A program made the translations under genes and the position numbers. A stretch of DNA of 7,759 bases from MAG-121220-bin8 sp965655865 (GTDB lineage Bacteria; Bacteroidota; Bacteroidia; Flavobacteriales; Flavobacteriaceae): assembly GCA_965655865.1 (NCBI GenBank), contig CBFHJJ010000034.1, forward strand, positions 1 through 7,759, in the 5' to 3' direction. Positions 5,660-7,759 of this stretch are shown here, one piece after another (position 1 is the first letter of the stretch; every line of letters starts with the position of its first letter). The notes below the pieces were generated by a model that searched no databases, had not been told where the DNA came from, and saw only the letters and a list, made by a program, of their open reading frames with translations.

Positions 5660-7759
5660 ATGGGTAAAAAGAAAAAAGTTATGCCAAAAAAATTTAGATT
5701 TTACTTTTACGGTTTTTGGGTGCTCTTTTTTTCTGGAATCATTGTTTTTTCAGGAATTTTTTATGCAGCCTCATTAGGACACTTAGGAGAAATGCCTGAT
5801 TTTAGACAGCTTGAAAACCCTAATACTAATCTGGCTACGCAAATTATTTCTTCAGACAATAAAGTTTTGGGCAAATTCCATTTTGGCGAAAACAGAATAC
5901 CAATTCAATTTGATGATTTACCTAAAAACCTGGTAGATGCTCTTATTTCAACAGAAGATGAAAGGTTTTACAGTCACTCAGGTATTGACTTTAAAGGAAC
6001 TCTCAGGGCAATTATTTTTTTGGGGAAAAGAGGTGGGGCTAGTACCATCTCACAACAACTCGCAAGACAACTTTTTGTCGGTGTTCGAGCTAAAAACATC
6101 TTTCAAGCCTTGGCTCAAAAATTTAAAGAGTACGTTATTGCTGTTAGACTAGAAAGACAATATACTAAACATGAAATTATAGCCATGTATCTAAATATTT
6201 ATGATTTTGGATATAATGGAGATGGAATAAAATCAGCTTCAAATATCTTTTTTGATAAAGAGCTTGATAGTTTAAAGGTTGAGGAATCGGCAGTACTTGT
6301 TGGGATGCTAAAAAATTCGTCTTACTACAATCCTTTAAGACGCCCCGAACTAGTAAAAAACAGACGAAATGTCGTTTTAAATCAAATGAAAAAAAACGGT
6401 CATTTAGATCAAAATACGGTTGATTCCTTAAAACAAATATCGCTATCAATAAATTACACTCCTCAATCTCACAGAGAGGGGCTCGCAACATATTTTAGAG
6501 CATACCTTAGAAGTTTTATGAAAAGGTGGACTAGTCAAAATTTAAAAAGCGACGGTTCAAAATACAATATAAACTTAGATGGGTTAAAAATTTATACCAC
6601 TATAAATTATGAAATGCAACAGTATGCTGAAGAATCCGTTAAGTTGCACATGGCTAATTTGCAAGAAGAATTTTTTAATCAAAATACCCCAGAATTAAAT
6701 CCAACTGCTCCTTTTTTAGATCTAGAATCAGAAGATTCAATAAAGATTTTTAAAAATGCTATGAAAAGGTCTGAAAGATGGAGAAAAATGAAAGGAACAG
6801 GAAAATCTGAAGAAGAAATGTTTGAAGTGTTTCAAAAAGAAGTTCCGATGTCCATTTTCTCATGGAAAGGTGAAATTGACACGGTTATGAAACCAATAGA
6901 TTCAATTCGTTACTATAAACATTTTATGCAAGCAGGAATGATGTCTATGGAACCTCAAACAGGCCATGTAAAAGCATGGGTTGGAGGAATTAACTATAAA
7001 CATTTTCAGTACGATCACGTCAAACAAGGTAAAAGACAAATTGGATCTACCTTCAAACCGTTTTTGTATGCAACTGCGATAGATCAATTAAAATTGTCAC
7101 CATGTGATTCGCTTCCAGATGCTATTTATTGCATTGAGCCTAATAAGTATGGTAACCCAGATCCTTGGTGTCCCACAAACTCAAGTGATAAGTACGGAGG
7201 TTTTAGAACTTTAAAAAATGCCTTAGCAAATTCTAAAAACACAATTAGTGCGCAATTAATGGACAAAGTAGGTCCAAAGCCAGTTGCCGATCTGGCCAGA
7301 AATCTAGGAATTGAATCGTACATTCCTGATGTTCCTGCAATAGCACTTGGAACACCTGATTTAAGTGTGTTTGAAATGGTTGGAGCCTATGGAGCATTTG
7401 CAAATCAAGGAATTTATGTGAAGCCAACAATGGTTTCTCGAATTGAAGATAAAAACGGAACCTTATTATATCAGTCTGCGCCCGAAACCAAGGATGTTAT
7501 AAGCGCTGAATCAGCTTATGTTACTGTTAATTTATTGGAGGGTGTAACAAAATTTGGATCTGGAGCAAGGTTAAGACATAATATTCCTGAAGAAGAGAGA
7601 AACCCTGTATACAGAGATGTTGTTACCGGATATCCTTACAGTTTTGATAATGCAATTGCTGGAAAAACAGGGACTACTCAAAATCAAAGCGACGGTTGGT
7701 TTATGGGAATGGTTCCTAATTTAGTTACCGGTGTTTGGGTAGGTGCTGAAGACAGGGCA
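5660..7759 (+). CDS. mrcA: Class A penicillin-binding protein 1A (bifunctional peptidoglycan synthase), 3' end outside the window
   Basis: This inner-membrane enzyme polymerises lipid II into glycan strands and cross-links their peptides. The frame is open for 700 codons from ATG 5660 to the window edge without a stop, so the C-terminus is missing. A Lys-rich cytoplasmic tail precedes a single membrane anchor (about 14-37). The GT51 transglycosylase domain shows EDERF with catalytic E99, GGASTISQQ (125-133), the RKxxE-type motif as QKFKE with E157, and MYLNIYDFG (176-184). A linker of about 180 residues follows, with a charged stretch near 345-395. The transpeptidase domain has SxxK as STFK (S463, K466), SxN as SKN (525-527) and KTGTT (669-673), so both activities look intact. 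A second in-frame ATG at 5681 would remove seven residues; I prefer 5660, 6 bp after gldH. The symbol is by family; ponA is an equivalent name. Confidence 0.94.
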   Translation, partial: MGKKKKVMPKKFRFYFYGFWVLFFSGIIVFSGIFYAASLGHLGEMPDFRQLENPNTNLATQIISSDNKVLGKFHFGENRIPIQFDDLPKNLVDALISTEDERFYSHSGIDFKGTLRAIIFLGKRGGASTISQQLARQLFVGVRAKNIFQALAQKFKEYVIAVRLERQYTKHEIIAMYLNIYDFGYNGDGIKSASNIFFDKELDSLKVEESAVLVGMLKNSSYYNPLRRPELVKNRRNVVLNQMKKNGHLDQNTVDSLKQISLSINYTPQSHREGLATYFRAYLRSFMKRWTSQNLKSDGSKYNINLDGLKIYTTINYEMQQYAEESVKLHMANLQEEFFNQNTPELNPTAPFLDLESEDSIKIFKNAMKRSERWRKMKGTGKSEEEMFEVFQKEVPMSIFSWKGEIDTVMKPIDSIRYYKHFMQAGMMSMEPQTGHVKAWVGGINYKHFQYDHVKQGKRQIGSTFKPFLYATAIDQLKLSPCDSLPDAIYCIEPNKYGNPDPWCPTNSSDKYGGFRTLKNALANSKNTISAQLMDKVGPKPVADLARNLGIESYIPDVPAIALGTPDLSVFEMVGAYGAFANQGIYVKPTMVSRIEDKNGTLLYQSAPETKDVISAESAYVTVNLLEGVTKFGSGARLRHNIPEEERNPVYRDVVTGYPYSFDNAIAGKTGTTQNQSDGWFMGMVPNLVTGVWVGAEDRA

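Noticed and set aside
5664..5692. A-runs of 5, 6 and 7 bases at the start of the PBP1A gene as a phase-variable tract
   Set aside because: The runs are short, interrupted and in keeping with a Lys-rich N-terminus in an AT-rich genome; the frame is intact.
5937..6152. A plus-strand open frame of 71 codons
   Set aside because: It is an alternative frame inside the GT51 domain of the PBP1A gene, whose own frame shows all family motifs.
6177..7430. Several minus-strand open frames of 61-104 codons (6177-6491, 6902-7087, 7126-7323, 7245-7430)
   Set aside because: All lie antisense to the continuous PBP1A frame, have no recognisable domain and no upstream signals; they are by-products of the coding sequence on the other strand.

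Overview
The window looks like a chromosomal housekeeping region of an AT-rich Flavobacteriia/Bacteroidota bacterium. Three things point there: a recognisable gldH gliding-motility lipoprotein gene; a RicT (PSP1-domain) protein with the cysteine-rich N-terminus I associate with Bacteroidota; and an -7-like TAnnTTTG element with A-rich start regions instead of clear Shine-Dalgarno sequences. GC content is about one third by eye. I see no mobile elements, tRNA or rRNA genes, CRISPR arrays or phage genes, and no gene-free stretch longer than about 125 bp.

Layout: (1) trpS (54-1025, minus; tryptophanyl-tRNA synthetase) has a small inverted repeat behind its stop. (2) Head-to-head with it across 69 bp is plsC (1095-1847, plus; 1-acylglycerol-3-phosphate acyltransferase). 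(3) recA (1837-2835, minus) meets plsC tail-to-tail with an 11-bp overlap of the coding ends, on a perfect 10-bp palindrome. (4) A 120-bp divergent spacer separates recA from trhO (2956-3996, plus; tRNA U34 hydroxylase with a rhodanese domain and a Cys-rich C-terminus). Its start is best placed at the ATG at 2956, not at the upstream in-frame TTG at 2911. (5) A tight co-directional cluster follows: ricT (4053-5177), gldH (5186-5653) and a class A penicillin-binding protein (5660 to the window end, open reading frame still running). The gaps inside it are 8 and 6 bp, so it probably forms one transcription unit.

How the genes relate: trpS, plsC, recA and trhO are independent core functions (translation, phospholipid synthesis, DNA repair, tRNA wobble modification). 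The ricT-gldH-PBP1A cluster joins a predicted iron-sulfur/RNA-processing factor, a gliding lipoprotein and a peptidoglycan synthase, so two of its three products act at the cell envelope.

No wholly undescribed system is visible. The points most worth a second look are the ricT-gldH-PBP1A operon, the double Cys clusters of RicT, the altered acyltransferase motif III in PlsC, the recA/plsC overlap and the trhO start correction.
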